Shown piece after piece: positions 13,973-25,985 of a stretch of 64,000 nt of DNA; the stretch's first letter is position 1, and every line of letters starts with the position of its first letter. The position numbers and the translations under genes are program-made. The notes under the pieces are model-generated. The model searched no databases. It was not told the DNA's origin and worked only from the letters and a program-made list of their open reading frames with translations. The DNA is from Aphrophora alni (lineage: Eukaryota > Arthropoda > Insecta > Hemiptera > Aphrophoridae): assembly GCA_963513935.1 (NCBI GenBank), contig OY740768.1:17038590-17102589 (forward strand), read 5' to 3'.

Positions 13973-14106
13973 TATATATCCCACTAGTCGCAAGTCCAGC
14001 CTTCAGTTTTGTACCAAACAGCTCCGGGCAAATTAGTTGTGTAACTTGTTCTTCAGTTTACGACATTTCATATGTTACTGATATAAAGGATTACTATGGG
14101 AATCAG
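13973..14106 (+). promoter_or_regulatory. Candidate nvd core promoter and non-coding first exon
   Basis: A TATATAT box at 13973-13979 lies 32 bases before an arthropod-type initiator (cttCAGTt, A at 14005). The surrounding 200 bases are visibly richer in G and C than the neighbourhood. A possible exon 14005-14106 ends at a cag/gtattt donor that could splice to the acceptor at 16711-16712. If so, an ATG at 14096 would open a short frame overlapping the nvd start. Inference only; other donors are possible. Confidence 0.4.
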
Positions 14107-16712
14107 GTATTTGACTTATTCACCAGTATCAAGATTTGAAGATTTTGGATGTTTAGGTACCTATACAAGAAAAACAAATGTTCACTTTATTTAATATTAT
14201 TATTTACAATATTTTTATATAGTTTTGACTTTTAAAATTATTTATAACAATTATTTTTGTACAGTGATTATTTTCTTCTTTCTCATAGTGCTCCTTAATT
14301 TAGTTAAGGTTTTTGGCGAAATATTTAAAAAACGTAATATTGTACTCGATTTTATTTCTTTGTTCGCTTGTTAAGAGAATTCATAGATTTTGTTAAATTG
14401 TCCCCCTACGACAGTTTTTATTTTATTTTACAATTAATAACAATATTTCATCATTATTGCTTCTTTAGAGAGAGAGAGAAAGCTGTAGTAATTTCAAGCT
14501 TACTCCTCAAAAATTCGTTTCTATAGAGAAATATTTTGTTCTAAATATCTACTTTGAAAGATAATTTCACTTTTCACTTTCTATATCATGTCTATTATTA
14601 TTATTTTTAATAAGAGTTATTATTTATTCTTTTAACCACAAATTAACATACACAAAACAAATCAAATATGTATTCTAAAATTTAGACCAATTAAAATTAT
14701 ACAAAACTTTTTGTCCAAGTATAAGTATCAATGCAACCTTATAGTTTTTGTATAAACATTTTCTCTTCTTTACATTTAATTTATACTTATGGCTCTTGTA
14801 CGTTTATGGTTCTAGATACAGAATAATTATAGATGCTATGAAATCCCCAAAATTGTTATCATAAACGTTAAAGTTGGTTTTTAAAATAAAATGTTACAAA
14901 ATGCAATTACATTTATTTTTTGTGAAATAGAATAAATCTTGGCTAAGAAATCAAATTACAAATACCTGTCATTGGTGATAAGTTAAGATTTAATGGTTAT
15001 TTCTTATTTAAGTGCCATAAGTAGCAAATTAAAGTTGGATAAAACCAATATTTTGTTAAAAGTGGTGTTATTCGTTCATTTGACACTATACAGAGTGTTG
15101 AAAAGTTCTGTACCCTTAATAATGTCAGGAAAAGGTTAAGATAGAAAAATTATGATATGATTACAGCTGAAGATCGAAAGACACCTGTTGGCAATTTCTA
15201 ACTTCCACACTCATATTGAAATTTTCAAATATAAACCTGAATATTTTATCATCGTATTTCATAGAAAATACGAATTAAAACCTTATTCTTGAGTAGCGTT
15301 TTAAGTATGCAATATGTTTAGAGATAAAAATCAATAAAGGTTATATTTTCATCCTTATAGCAGAAATTAAGCTTCTGCTCGATAAAATCAGTCTGAAAGT
15401 AATAAATAAACAAAATTACTAAAGATAAAACTACATATACATATTTGTTTTTTAAAACAAACTCTAGTTCTTTATAAACAAAAACAAAATTGTTTGACAA
15501 CATTCTATAAGTAGTAGTATGATTTATAATAATTAAAACTAATAATTTTAAATTAATTTCATTTTTAATTAGATTGAATTGATTCTGAGTCTGATAACTA
15601 TTTTTTTCCCACACACATTTAAAAAATAAGAAAGACATTTAGAGCCTCCACTTCCTAAACGATAGAAAATATATTTAAAAGAAATATCTTTTTACACAAG
15701 AGTTTCTTTATAATTTAACATTAAGATTATACAGGGTTACATTTTTTAATGTCCCCCACTGGAATTTTACTCTTAGGCGGTGAATGTAAAGTCACAGAGA
15801 TGAAGTTTTGCTTTTACCTTTACCTGCTCTTGATATTAACTTTTACTTATTCCTCCCAATTTATTAGTGTTTATTCAGAATTTTTAACATATTTTTACTC
15901 GTACAAAGCTTGGCATGCATTTGATATACAAGTCGTAAAAGCTCCGAAATTTTTTTAATAAACTCATAAAAATCTAAATGTACCTTTAATTAAAAAATTA
16001 CATATTTTTTAGCCGTAAAATGTAACAATTTCTATTCATATATATTTGACAGATACTTAATTTTTTAAAAATAAATAAATATGCTCCAAAATAAAAACTT
16101 CTTGAAAACATTTGCTCATTACAACGTCAACTTTATGATTTCTAAATTGGTTTTCTACATTACAACAAATAATCTGCAAAAACATTTTGAAAATTTCGAA
16201 TGAAAATACTGTAATTTACTCTAGAAATTGTACAATAAATTTTATTAAAAACTATACAATTTTAGCTTATACAAAATTGCCTCGTATATTCATAATGGCG
16301 TTTTTTGAAAATTACCAACCATTTTCAAAATGACAATATTTTAATAAAAACTAGTCACTAATAAGTGGTTGAGAATATTTGGTTGAAATCTGACTTAAAT
16401 TGGCACATCAAAAAATTATAATATGTACATTATACATACAGGCAGAAAAGATCTCTTGTAAGAAATCAAGCTAATATTATATTTTAAGTGTAAATGCTGA
16501 CATAACCTTTAAATGAGTTCGCCTTGAAACTGTCGACTTTGTTCAAACTAAATTACAAACGCACTCATATCAATGAAAGTTGTACCGAAATGATGGCTGA
16601 TACTACATAATACCGTGTTACTATTTCTCCATTTAATATAGTACATGTGTTATTATTATTACCAGATATCTTTCAATAGCTGATATATATATTTCACAAA
16701 TTATTGTTTCAG
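14107..16712. other. Probable nvd 5'UTR intron
   Basis: AT-rich sequence between the candidate non-coding exon and the first coding exon. The frames at 15318-15638 (-) and 15749-15958 (+) are low-complexity and not family-like. No transposon was recognised. Confidence 0.4.
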
Positions 16713-16945
16713 TTTGCGACACCGAAATTATAATGCGAAACTCGACTACACAGCTGACCGATATGATCAGCTGGGGCAGTCCTATGTTGTGGAACATAAT
16801 CAGCTGGTGTGCGCCGTCATTCTGGCTTTCACAAATTTATGAACTTATCGTTCATTTGGAAATATCAATCATTCAACTGATTATTGTGCTCTCCATATTT
16901 TGGATTTTGTATTACTACGTATATTTACCTGCAGACTGGACAAAG
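16713..16945 (+). CDS. nvd: nvd first coding exon
   Basis: A 20-base 5'UTR follows the acceptor ttgtttcag, then the ATG at 16733 opens 71 codons ending at the donor aag/gtaag in phase 0. It encodes the N-terminal hydrophobic helix ([20 protein letters not shown] region) and ends in LPADWTK. A leading membrane anchor is typical of Neverland/DAF-36. Confidence 0.88.
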
Positions 16946-19900
16946 GTAAGAATGAAAAATAGTAACCTAATGTATTTTATTTTTTCCAAAATTATATAAT
17001 TTATTTAAATAATAAAAATATTACATTGGACAACATGACTTACTAAAATACATTAAAAACAGTAAATTTAACTCAACGCCTAAAACGTAAATATTATATA
17101 TTAAAATAAGTCATATAAATTTATGGATTTGTTTCGAATTTTAAATATGTAGTCCTATATAATCTATGTAATACTATAGTCAAATTTAAACTCGGAACGT
17201 TTAAAAACATAAATATTACAAGTTTCATCGAAATATGTTAATAAAAAAAAGTTTAAACGTTGAGTTTTTTTAGACTAAGGATGTAAAAACACAGTCAAAT
17301 TTGAAATTATGAGTCTTCTAAAACTCCAAAGTTCATAAATATTAGAGTTTCACTAAATTACACTTAATTTAATTTATTAATAAATTTGGAGACAACTTCT
17401 TACCCATCCCCACCACTTACACGATTTGTCAAAAATCTAATCATTCCAAGGAACATCCACTCCCCAATCAACTTTTCGTGTAGTCAATTTCAGAATATGT
17501 TAGTATGCTCAAATATACTCTCTAATAACTCAAACTAAATATGTTTATTACCATTTGATATGTGACCTTTAATACATCCATTGTTATTTTCACTTTTTTT
17601 TTCATATAAGTCCCAAATTTGAATTTATGACCATGACTTTAATTTTCTTAGCTTTTGATTATATATATATGACGATATTAAGATACATTATAATTAATTG
17701 TGTTATTAGTCTATAAAATACTGTATCAATTATATTTCAATGGTGAATGCTTAAGAATCTTTAAATAATTAAAAGCTAGTTATTGTCTTGAATATTTTAT
17801 AAAAATATTAACCTTTTGATTGCTTTATCTTTTTTAGGATCTCAGTGATGTAGGCTATGATTACCTGATGGAAGAAAGTCAGTACAAAGCTTTCAGGAAA
17901 TCAAAACAAGAACTGGTAAAAGAAGTAAGAAAAAGAAGAAAAATAGGGGAATTGCCACCAGTTTATCCAAATGGATGGTTTGCACTGGCTGAATCAAATG
18001 ACATTAGCCCTGGTCAAGTGAAACATGTCTCTGCATTAGGTATGTTTATATATTAAGTTATAAAAAAAGAAATTTTTTGAAATAATTTTTCATAGAAAGA
18101 TAATATTGTCAGAACTACAAATCGTGTATGCACACAAGGGCGTACCCAGGATCAAAACTAGGGGGGGCAAGGGGGGAAAGCCATGGTCATTCAATATACA
18201 ATTTATTATTAAAATAGTTATTTCAAGAATTATATTAAATTCCAGTAACAAAATGTATAATAAAGATTTATTTTTTTGCTTCCAGGGGGGCAGCTGCCCC
18301 CCTGCCCCTCGCTGGGTACGCCCATGTATGCACAACATATTTATTGATTACTTGTAGTCATTATTTTATTAAAAGGTAAACTTAATTTTGTTTACAAATT
18401 CATCAAAAGTAAGTTATAGCTCTCGAGAACAAATATGTTGACGTTTAATTTGTTATTAAATGGCTAACAGTTATTAAAGTAGGCTTTCTTTGTATACTTT
18501 TTTTCCATAAGAAATAAAAGAGAAAAAACTCAAAGATGATATGATTTGTATGTCTATGCTTAGTAAGAGTCTTGAACAAATGTTTGACCATAACTCACTC
18601 AGTTTTTTTTTTAAATTACTGATCAATAATACAGCCCTATCAGTCATTTCTCAATACCATTCATGTTTAATTTATATAGCCTATAAAACAAATCTATTAA
18701 CTACCCTTCTACTGTATACCATTTAAAATTCATTTTTTTAAACAAAATAAAATTCTTTTCAGGAGAAAATTTTGCAGTTTTCCGAACAGCTAAAGGAGAA
18801 ATCCAAATATTAGATGCTTATTGCCCACACTTAGGAGCTAATATGGGCATTGGTGGCATAGTTAAAGGTGATTGTTTGGAGTGCCCTTTTCATGGTTGGC
18901 AATTTGAATCTCAGACTGGAAAATGTGTTCACATTCCATACAGTGCAAAAGGTATGTCACCAAAATTATATGTTACCATTCTTGGTATTATTGTTGTTAA
19001 TACATACTACATAACTAAAAAAAAATTATGTTATTTCTTATATTTTTTGAGTTGACAATAAAGAACTCTTTAAAAAAATTAACTTTATGTAAAATACATC
19101 GAGAGCTTAATTATAAGCTTGGGGGTCTGTTCAAGAAGAGGACCGCCACTCAAACAGTGGCACCCAGAAGGTTTCCTAACCTAACCAACTTCATGCATAA
19201 CATATTATGATTAAACACTTTATTGTTCTGGAGCCCAATATAAATTTATTTATTTCCAGATAGTATCAAACAAATCTCCATCGTAGTTCCTATGGTGTCA
19301 CATGAATTCAGATAAGTAGGAATCTAACAAAATTCTACAGTCCCAAACAATTGAACAAAATTAGATTCCCTGTCTAAGAATTCTAACATAACTGGTTCAC
19401 CATTCTTTCTCATGGGCGTCATCGCCGGGGGGTACGCGTCCTTCCCAATATTTGAGATGTAAAAATATTTTTGCTAAAAACGAATGATTTACTTAAAACC
19501 TTAAAAGGTAAAGATCGGGCTTTGTCTTTACTAGGGTTTTTAACATTACATTTCTGTTACAAAGGCATAAATAAATGCATATAAACGATGTTTTGAGAAG
19601 TTTAACTTTAAAAAATTTCCATACCCCCAGACCCCCAGTATATGTCCCCCCCCCCCCAATAATTAACTGGTGATGACGCCCATGTTCTTTCTATCCCTGG
19701 TAAAACACTGTCTTTAATACATGTTAACAACGTTTCCACTGTTCTGTCAACGTTTTATTTATGTCAATAGATTGTTTACGAGTGGTGGTCCTCTTCTTGA
19801 ACTGACCCTAAACCTTTATACCACTGGTTTTACACCAGGGATTAGGCAACCATTTCAGCGAGTTCCTTTACTCGGAGCCAATATATTTTTTTTATTTCCT

Positions 19901-22900
19901 ACAGTTAGTCTATTGACACCAACAGTCATCAGAAATATTCTGTTTTTGTTACCTTAAAATATCCTGGTAAATATGTCATATATTTTTTTAATATCTATAA
20001 AACTTAATAAACCATGTTAAATTCATCCTTCATAACTTTCTATGTAGACTAGTATTTTTACTTTTTCAACCACTCTTTCTCCAAATGAAAGAAAACAATT
20101 TTATACAATACCAATTGTTTGTTAAAGACAATATTTCATTGGTTAAATTATTTTCAGTTGTTACAAGTATACAAACCTTCTTAGTACTGACTTCGACTTC
20201 TTGGTCTGTGTACATGACCAATAGAAATATTAACTTGAACTTATAAAATGTTTTTTATGGAAAATTCTTTTTTCATTCATTTGAAAATTGAAATTTCCAC
20301 GAGAGTTGCTCATTTCAATTGAATATTATTTTAACCAATTTACTTGTCATTTTAGTATTATCTATGATTATTAACTTGTAAAATAAGTGAGTTTGGTATT
20401 TTACTTGAATAAGATTTTATTACAACCCTAACACTTATAATTTAAACTGAGTGTAAATCTAGTTATGTAACTGATTGGTTACTTTACAAGACTTTTTTTA
20501 ACTCAAAGTTTTGGTTATAGTGCCCTCCTTTGCACGAGTAAAAAAATGGATTTCATGTGAAGTGAACCAGTTTATCTTCGTTTGGTACCACGCTGAAGGA
20601 ATCGAACCAACTTGGCATCTCGAGCCTATTCCAGAAATAAAAAGTGGAAAATGGTGGTATCGAGGGAGGTCGGAATTTATCATCAATTCTCATATTCAGG
20701 TAAATATAATATAAGTAATTTGTTTTTCAGAAATTCAATTTCAATTTTTTACCACTTTTTCATATAATCCTAAAATGTTATAAATTTTCTACATATAACA
20801 ACATTATCAGTTTTAATCAGCTAACATTTTTTTTACTAATACACATGTTTAAGGAAATGTAAACTTTGAGTAATATAAATTAGACATTTTTAATATCTAT
20901 TATTACATTCAAACATCTGATATTTTCTATAGTTAAAAGTTTTTACTACATTATTAAATCTTGCATTCTTTATGGGACACCCATTATATAGTTGACGTTT
21001 TACAAAATATTACAGTAGTATTTTGAAATTTCTAAAGATGAAGTGTTAGAGCCTTCGGCTTTAACAACAAAATAATGTTCATCACTATCTCCACAAAAGT
21101 TCCATTCAGATGTGATCAGACAAAATGTGTAAATAAACTTTGGATGCTGTGCTAAAATTAAATGTAGAATATCTCCAAATCAGCTGAAGCTAATTCTATA
21201 AAACTTTAGTAACTTTTATGGCCTAAGCCAATGGTATCAAAACGAACATACAAAAATATATATAATTCATTTGTAATTATTTAGATAATGATCCTAATAA
21301 CATGATGGAGAGTTTTTTTTGAGTAATTTACCTAAACTAGGCTACAATTTTTTTTATTTAAACTACAATTAAATATTACCTGAAGCTCAAATTAAAATTC
21401 CTTGACCGATTTTGAGACATTTGTCATTATAAAATGTTGTCCAAGGTTCATTTTTATTGTTTGTGTATAATGTGTGAATTCATATTTTTAAGTCCATTGC
21501 AGCCAGTATGTTGGAACACTAATGATTATACTTTCAATCAAAAATTATGTTTTGAGATTTTGCTACTTAGGCCACCCCCCCCCCCCCAAATGTACTGTTT
21601 ACTGAAAACCATGGGAAAATGAACAAGAAAGCAAAATTTTTTTCCAGTTACAATATACTAAAAATAAAGATGAATATTACTGAAAATTACACAACATAAA
21701 CAAAAATCATTTACTGATACTGAATGAAGGCATCAATCAACAATTATTTTTTACTATTTTTTTCATATTTGTAGCCTAATTTTATTATAAAATTTACATT
21801 ATAATGTAGTATTAATTCAAATACGATGAAACATGTTGCAAATACTTATAAACTTAATAAAAAATCTACACATAGTATTTTTTTTGTCGAAATAGGAAAT
21901 TCCTGAGAATGGAGCAGATGTTGCACATTTAAATGCAATCCATGCACCATCTTTGCTCGGCGGCAGTGATCTAAGATACTACGAGAGAGCGTGGTTAAGT
22001 TTTGCACGTCACACATGGTCTGCAACATGGAACCAACACACAACACCAGAAGAAGAACACATAGGCACCATGAATCTGCAGCACGATATCAAACTGTTTG
22101 GAAGATTTAACTTCATCAGCATGAATGTTCAAGCAAGACAGGTAATTGAGTGTATTACAATATACAAGATCCTTGAAATGTCTTGATAACATTATGATTA
22201 TAAAGTTAGAATAGACGGTGGAGTCTCTATCACACAAACCATTACTTTACCCGAGGCCAAGAAAACAAGTACCTTTTGTCACAATCTTCCTAAAAATAAT
22301 GGTTGGTGAGTTATAGGTCAAAAAGTGAAAACTGACCTTTATTTAACCTTAGATCTTAAATATACATACTATCTTCTTTTTACAGACTTAATTAGAATTG
22401 TCTAAAACTAAAAAATGCTAAGATTGAAATAAAACTCAAAACTTTCCACAATAAACACTTTTTTGCTACAAGATGATAATATTTCAATGACCAAGTTGAC
22501 ATCTTCATTTCTTAAATCTACATAAACTTTTTCTGAAACATGTAATCTTTTAGTGCAAAAAAGTTGGATATGTCATGACTGAAGACTATGGACTTAATCA
22601 TTGAAACAACGTTTTATTTCAAACAAAGTGTTTGTTGTGGGTTTTTTAAATTAATTATGACATTGCCACGTTTAACACCTACTGAAACTTGTTTACATAA
22701 TTGTTACAAAGTTGTTTATTTAATTCCCTAACTGGTATATAAGACTTTGTTTATACAAGATACCTAAGAATTTCTTCAGGAAACACTTTTTTTGCCAATA
22801 GATATTTCATTTTTCAATTCATCTGTCATAAACGACAAAGTATTTTCCTCTCTTAAAGTAGTTTCTGTATTAAGAGTTAAACATGTTGTCCATTGTAATA

Positions 22901-24072
22901 ATACTTACAAAGAATTTTGCAAATAATCATACTCAAAAGACAACAAATTCAGTACAAGTGTACGGCAAGGGACAAGAAGGTCATTGTCTGTCCTTTGATC
23001 GATGTTAGTTTTGACTACACCATCACAAGACCTTATATCTACACAGAACTTCCTTTAGAAATTTGATGTTTCTCTGAATAAATTTGAATTTAAAAAATAA
23101 TGTCTTTAAAATAGTATTTACATGTGTGTATCTGTATATGAATGTGAGCATATTTATGCACTGTTCGTTAATATTATTCTATTTTCTATAAAAGGTTGGA
23201 CCTGGTTATGTGAATATGATGATAGACACAACGCTTGGGCCTTTAGCAATCATCCAAGTTGTGACACCCATAGAACCTCTACTACAAAGGGTAGTACATA
23301 GGATATTCTGTCCTCCTATACTTATGCTCTACGCTCACATTACACTCATTGGAGAAGCTATAATGGTAACTATCCAAGAATATTTCTGTTTGTCTTTTTT
23401 ATTAATAATTATTTTTAATTAGTGTCAAGTCGATTGCCAGAAAATAATATCTGGTGATTTCATTTCATCATAGGTGGTTAGAATATGGAGTAGTATACAC
23501 ATTTTGTTATAAACAAAATTATAGGAATCTGTTTTGTTTTTCACATTCTCACTATCTAGTTAAATGTAATAAACAACAAAAAAATAACTAAAACTTGACT
23601 ATCATATATCTCTTGACCAAATCTTGTTCTCATTCAAGGCTGACACTATTTTATGCTCTCTTTTTTAAGATGATGTAGATCGCGAGCTTTTCAGCCTTTT
23701 AAATTCGTCTTTAAAAAAAACAACAAAAATTTATGAGGAGAAAACTCATTAGATCTCGGAACAATAATAATATCTTAACTTATTATTGTATCATTAAATT
23801 GAATATAGACATATTTTTTTATTCAACTAAATTTCTTTTAATAAAATGCTTACTCAAATTTAAAAATTAAGATAATAGAAAAAACAGTAATTAATTTATC
23901 TACTCTATTGCAGATTGAACGAGATATTATGGTGTGGAATCACAAGAAATATGTGAAGCCATTGTTGGTAAAGGAAGACAATGCGATAGTACGACATCGT
24001 AGGTGGTACAGTCAGTTTTATTCAGAAAACAGTCCACGATTCACCTACAGTAGGGATACGTTGGAGTGGTGA
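16733..24072 (+). CDS. nvd: Neverland, Rieske-type cholesterol 7-desaturase (complete, 7 coding exons)
   Basis: Exons 16733-16945, 17838-18039, 18763-18951, 20521-20699, 21896-22141, 23195-23365 and 23914-24072 all have GT donors and AG acceptors and join without a stop into 452 residues, the usual size for insect Neverland. Residues about 44-66 form one hydrophobic N-terminal membrane segment. The Rieske [2Fe-2S] ligands are visible: C159-P-H161 and C179-P-F-H182. The mononuclear iron site follows as [13 protein letters not shown] with H272 and H277; D404 in IERDIMVW is the probable third ligand. Known family role: 7,8-dehydrogenation of cholesterol to 7-dehydrocholesterol, the first step of ecdysteroid synthesis in steroidogenic gland cells. 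The start is the first ATG after a 5'UTR acceptor at 16711-16712. Introns 2 and 3 carry small inverted-repeat elements. The gene is convergent with ApepP. Identity is secure; no coding lesion was seen. Confidence 0.95.
16946..17837 (+). other. nvd intron 1 (between coding exons 1 and 2)
   Basis: Plain AT-rich intron; nothing further recognised. Confidence 0.85.
17838..18039 (+). CDS. nvd: nvd coding exon 2
   Basis: Residues 72 to the first base of 139, from acceptor tttttag to donor ttag/gtatgt (phase 1). It includes a basic stretch ([19 protein letters not shown]), the linker between the membrane segment and the Rieske domain. The PPVYPNGWF box precedes the Rieske fold in the family. Confidence 0.93.
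18138..18323. mobile_element. 186-bp MITE-like element in nvd intron 2
   Basis: Ends gggcgtacccag and ctgggtacgccc are perfect inverted 12-mers, with G-rich left and C-rich right sub-ends. The flanks share tgtatgcacacaa / tgtatgcacaa, a possible long and slightly altered target duplication. Non-coding; the frames on both strands across it are chance. Confidence 0.75.
18763..18951 (+). CDS. nvd: nvd coding exon 3, Rieske [2Fe-2S] domain
   Basis: Residues 139-201 plus one base. Carries both halves of the Rieske ligand set, [12 protein letters not shown] and [11 protein letters not shown]. Bounded by acceptor cttttcag and donor aaaag/gtatgt. Confidence 0.95.
19122..19809. mobile_element. About 690-bp TIR element in nvd intron 3
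   Basis: Left gggtctgttcaagaagagga and right end (reverse complement agggtcagttcaagaagagg) are near-identical inverted repeats followed by ccgccactc / ccaccactc. The same termini occur at 266-598. No transposase was seen. Contains the nested 274-bp element. Confidence 0.65.
19411..19684. mobile_element. 274-bp MITE with 13-bp TIR and 8-bp target duplication
   Basis: Begins catgggcgtcatc and ends gatgacgcccatg, perfect inverted 13-mers. Both sides carry ttctttct (19403-19410 and 19685-19692). Eight-base duplication suggests a hAT-type or similar transposase acting in trans. Interior is AT-rich, with a C-run at 19646-19657. Confidence 0.88.
20521..20699 (+). CDS. nvd: nvd coding exon 4
   Basis: Residues 202-261. 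Begins after ggttatag, with its first codon split over the intron, and ends at cag/gtaaat in phase 0. Contains [21 protein letters not shown], a block well conserved in Neverland proteins. The preceding intron (18952-20520) holds the nested inverted-repeat elements. Confidence 0.93.
20700..21895 (+). other. nvd intron 4
   Basis: AT-rich intron with a poly-C run at 21576-21588; no element was recognised. Confidence 0.8.
21896..22141 (+). CDS. nvd: nvd coding exon 5, mononuclear iron site
   Basis: Residues 262-343, phase 0 at both ends. Opens with [16 protein letters not shown], whose H272 and H277 are the expected Fe(II) ligands of the Rieske-oxygenase catalytic domain. Donor acag/gtaatt. Confidence 0.95.
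22142..23194 (+). other. nvd intron 5
   Basis: AT-rich intron without recognisable elements. Confidence 0.8.
23195..23365 (+). CDS. nvd: nvd coding exon 6
   Basis: Residues 344-400, beginning [16 protein letters not shown] after acceptor aaaag and ending GEAIM at atg/gtaac. Phase 0 at both ends. Part of the substrate-binding catalytic domain. Confidence 0.92.
23366..23913 (+). other. nvd intron 6 with a family-B fragment
   Basis: Bases about 23610-23665 (atctcttgaccaaatcttgt and following) match part of the family-B repeat at 31750-31810 and 53500-53560. The rest is plain intron. Confidence 0.55.
23914..24072 (+). CDS. nvd: nvd last coding exon
   Basis: Residues 401-452 and the stop TGA at 24070-24072. 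Starts [16 protein letters not shown] after ctattgcag; D404 is the likely third iron ligand by analogy with other Rieske oxygenases. Ends in YSRDTLEW. Confidence 0.93.
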   Translation: MERDIMVWNHKKYVKPLLVKEDNAIVRHRRWYSQFYSENSPRFTYSRDTLEW

Positions 24073-25985
24073 AGCAAACAAACCAAAACTTTAAACTGTG
24101 ATTTAAACTTTAATTTAATGTAAATTTGTCTTTTTAGATTTAAATGAAAATACCGGTAGATTAGTTCTTATAATAATTTAAATTCATGAATAACATTAAC
24201 TTTAAACAATCTAATTTAAAATAACTAATAACATATTGATGATTAATATCATTTGTAAAAAAAAAGATTATAAATTGCATAAATTAGTAAAAAAAACTAA
24301 AGTTAAAAGAAACTCTTTCTATCAGTATTCCCTTTACATTTAGTGAAAATTTAGACTGTTTAATGTTTTGACATGATATTAATTTGATGTTCCAGTCCTT
24401 GTCCTCTTGAACAAAATTAAACTGCAGTTTAGTAAAATTTTAAAACTATTATATAAAAACTCAATTTTATTTAACTCTTAATTTTTGGTATCACACACTC
24501 CTAACAATGTATTATTGAAATTTGAGACATTGTAATGCACAGAAATGTAAAATGTGTTAAGTTTAAATCAATGAAAAACCAACTGAAACATTTTTATCTA
24601 CAAAGTTCAGAAATCCAAAAACTACCGAGTCCACTCTGGTTGAGTTTCAAATGTTTAATTCCTAGAAATTTAATTCTTACAATTTACAATATGTTAATAT
24701 TTTAATAATTAAATGCTGTAAAAATTAGTAAGGATGCTTTTGGGTTCAGATTAAGATTTTCCAGTGGGTTTGAATTGTTTTCTATTTTGTAAAATGAAGT
24801 TCAGTTTAATATAACTGGTCTTCAGTTTGATTCGGAATTAGTTTTTTTTTAATATATTGATTTGATAACAAGAAAGTTCAAATTTGAAGTTGTACACATC
24901 AATTTTTTGTTTTAAAACATTCTCAAACACTTTTACGATAACAACAAAAACTTTCTCATGAATATTTTCCTGGTGTTTTAGTTTATTGTAACGATGCTAA
25001 CATATCTACTAAATATAACTGAATTAACAAGCTACAATACGGAGGCAAATCAAAAAAGATTCAAAATCAGATATTTCAGTCCTCACAAAAAGTTACCAAG
25101 ATATTGAGTTTTTTTATTAGATCCATTAATTTAATAGGTCCAAATTATATAGCACCAATTTACAAATTTTTAAAATAAAATAAATAATTGGCTGTAATAA
25201 TGGATATTAGATATTTTCTGCACACAGGTTAAATTTGATAAGGAGTAGTTGTAGCAAGTGAAGTAATAAGAGTCATAAGTGTCATAAAAGAGTTTATTAA
25301 TAAGAGAGTAATTGAATAGTCCCTTCAAATGAAAATATGTTTTAGAAACAAAAAATCACAGTTAAAATTAAAATGTATTCAGCAAATATCAGTATTTTCC
25401 CTTACTGAGATAAGCCAGGGACAATCTGGAATGTAAACATTGTTTTTTTATAAAACAATTTGGAAAATTTTAACCAATTTCTATGAATTTCAGTATAAGA
25501 TAGAAATAATTTTGATGATGATTCTTTAAAATATGTTTGCAATTTTGCATGTATAAATATTATTAAGTTTTATAATTTATAACTTACATTTTAACATTAA
25601 GCAGATTTTTTTTTTTTTTTAAAGACGGTTGTAAATAATTATAATGTTGTTACAAACTATAAAAATGTTTAGATATAGGAAAAATTGATTTAAACATCTA
25701 GATTATTCCTCTTCCCTCAATCAGGATGAAGAATCAATTATCTTAAAATCATTGCTTTAACAGACCAAAAATAATATTTAAACTGAAGGCTGATGATTAT
25801 TAAGCAACTTTATAAGTAGTTATTTTAGTGAACATTGTACAATTGTTTTATACAATGGTTTATAAGAATTTATAATAAACAAATTTAAACATGTTTGTAT
25901 TATATAAAATAACTTGATTTTTAAAGTCTGTGTTTTCTCTTACTTAAAACCTCTATTCTAAAACTGTATTATTGACAAAGGTTTG
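24073..25985. other. nvd 3' flank, probably including a long 3'UTR
   Basis: AT-rich and without frames. Candidate poly(A) signals are noted separately. Confidence 0.5.
25874..25879 (+). terminator. Candidate poly(A) signal for nvd
   Basis: An AATAAA hexamer followed by T/GT-rich sequence lies 1.8 kb after the nvd stop. An earlier AATAAA cluster near 25170-25190 is equally possible. Weak evidence, since AATAAA is common in AT-rich DNA. Confidence 0.2.

Noticed and set aside
18090..18357. Overlapping 82- and 83-codon frames on both strands
   Set aside because: They cover the 186-bp inverted-repeat element and mirror its symmetry.
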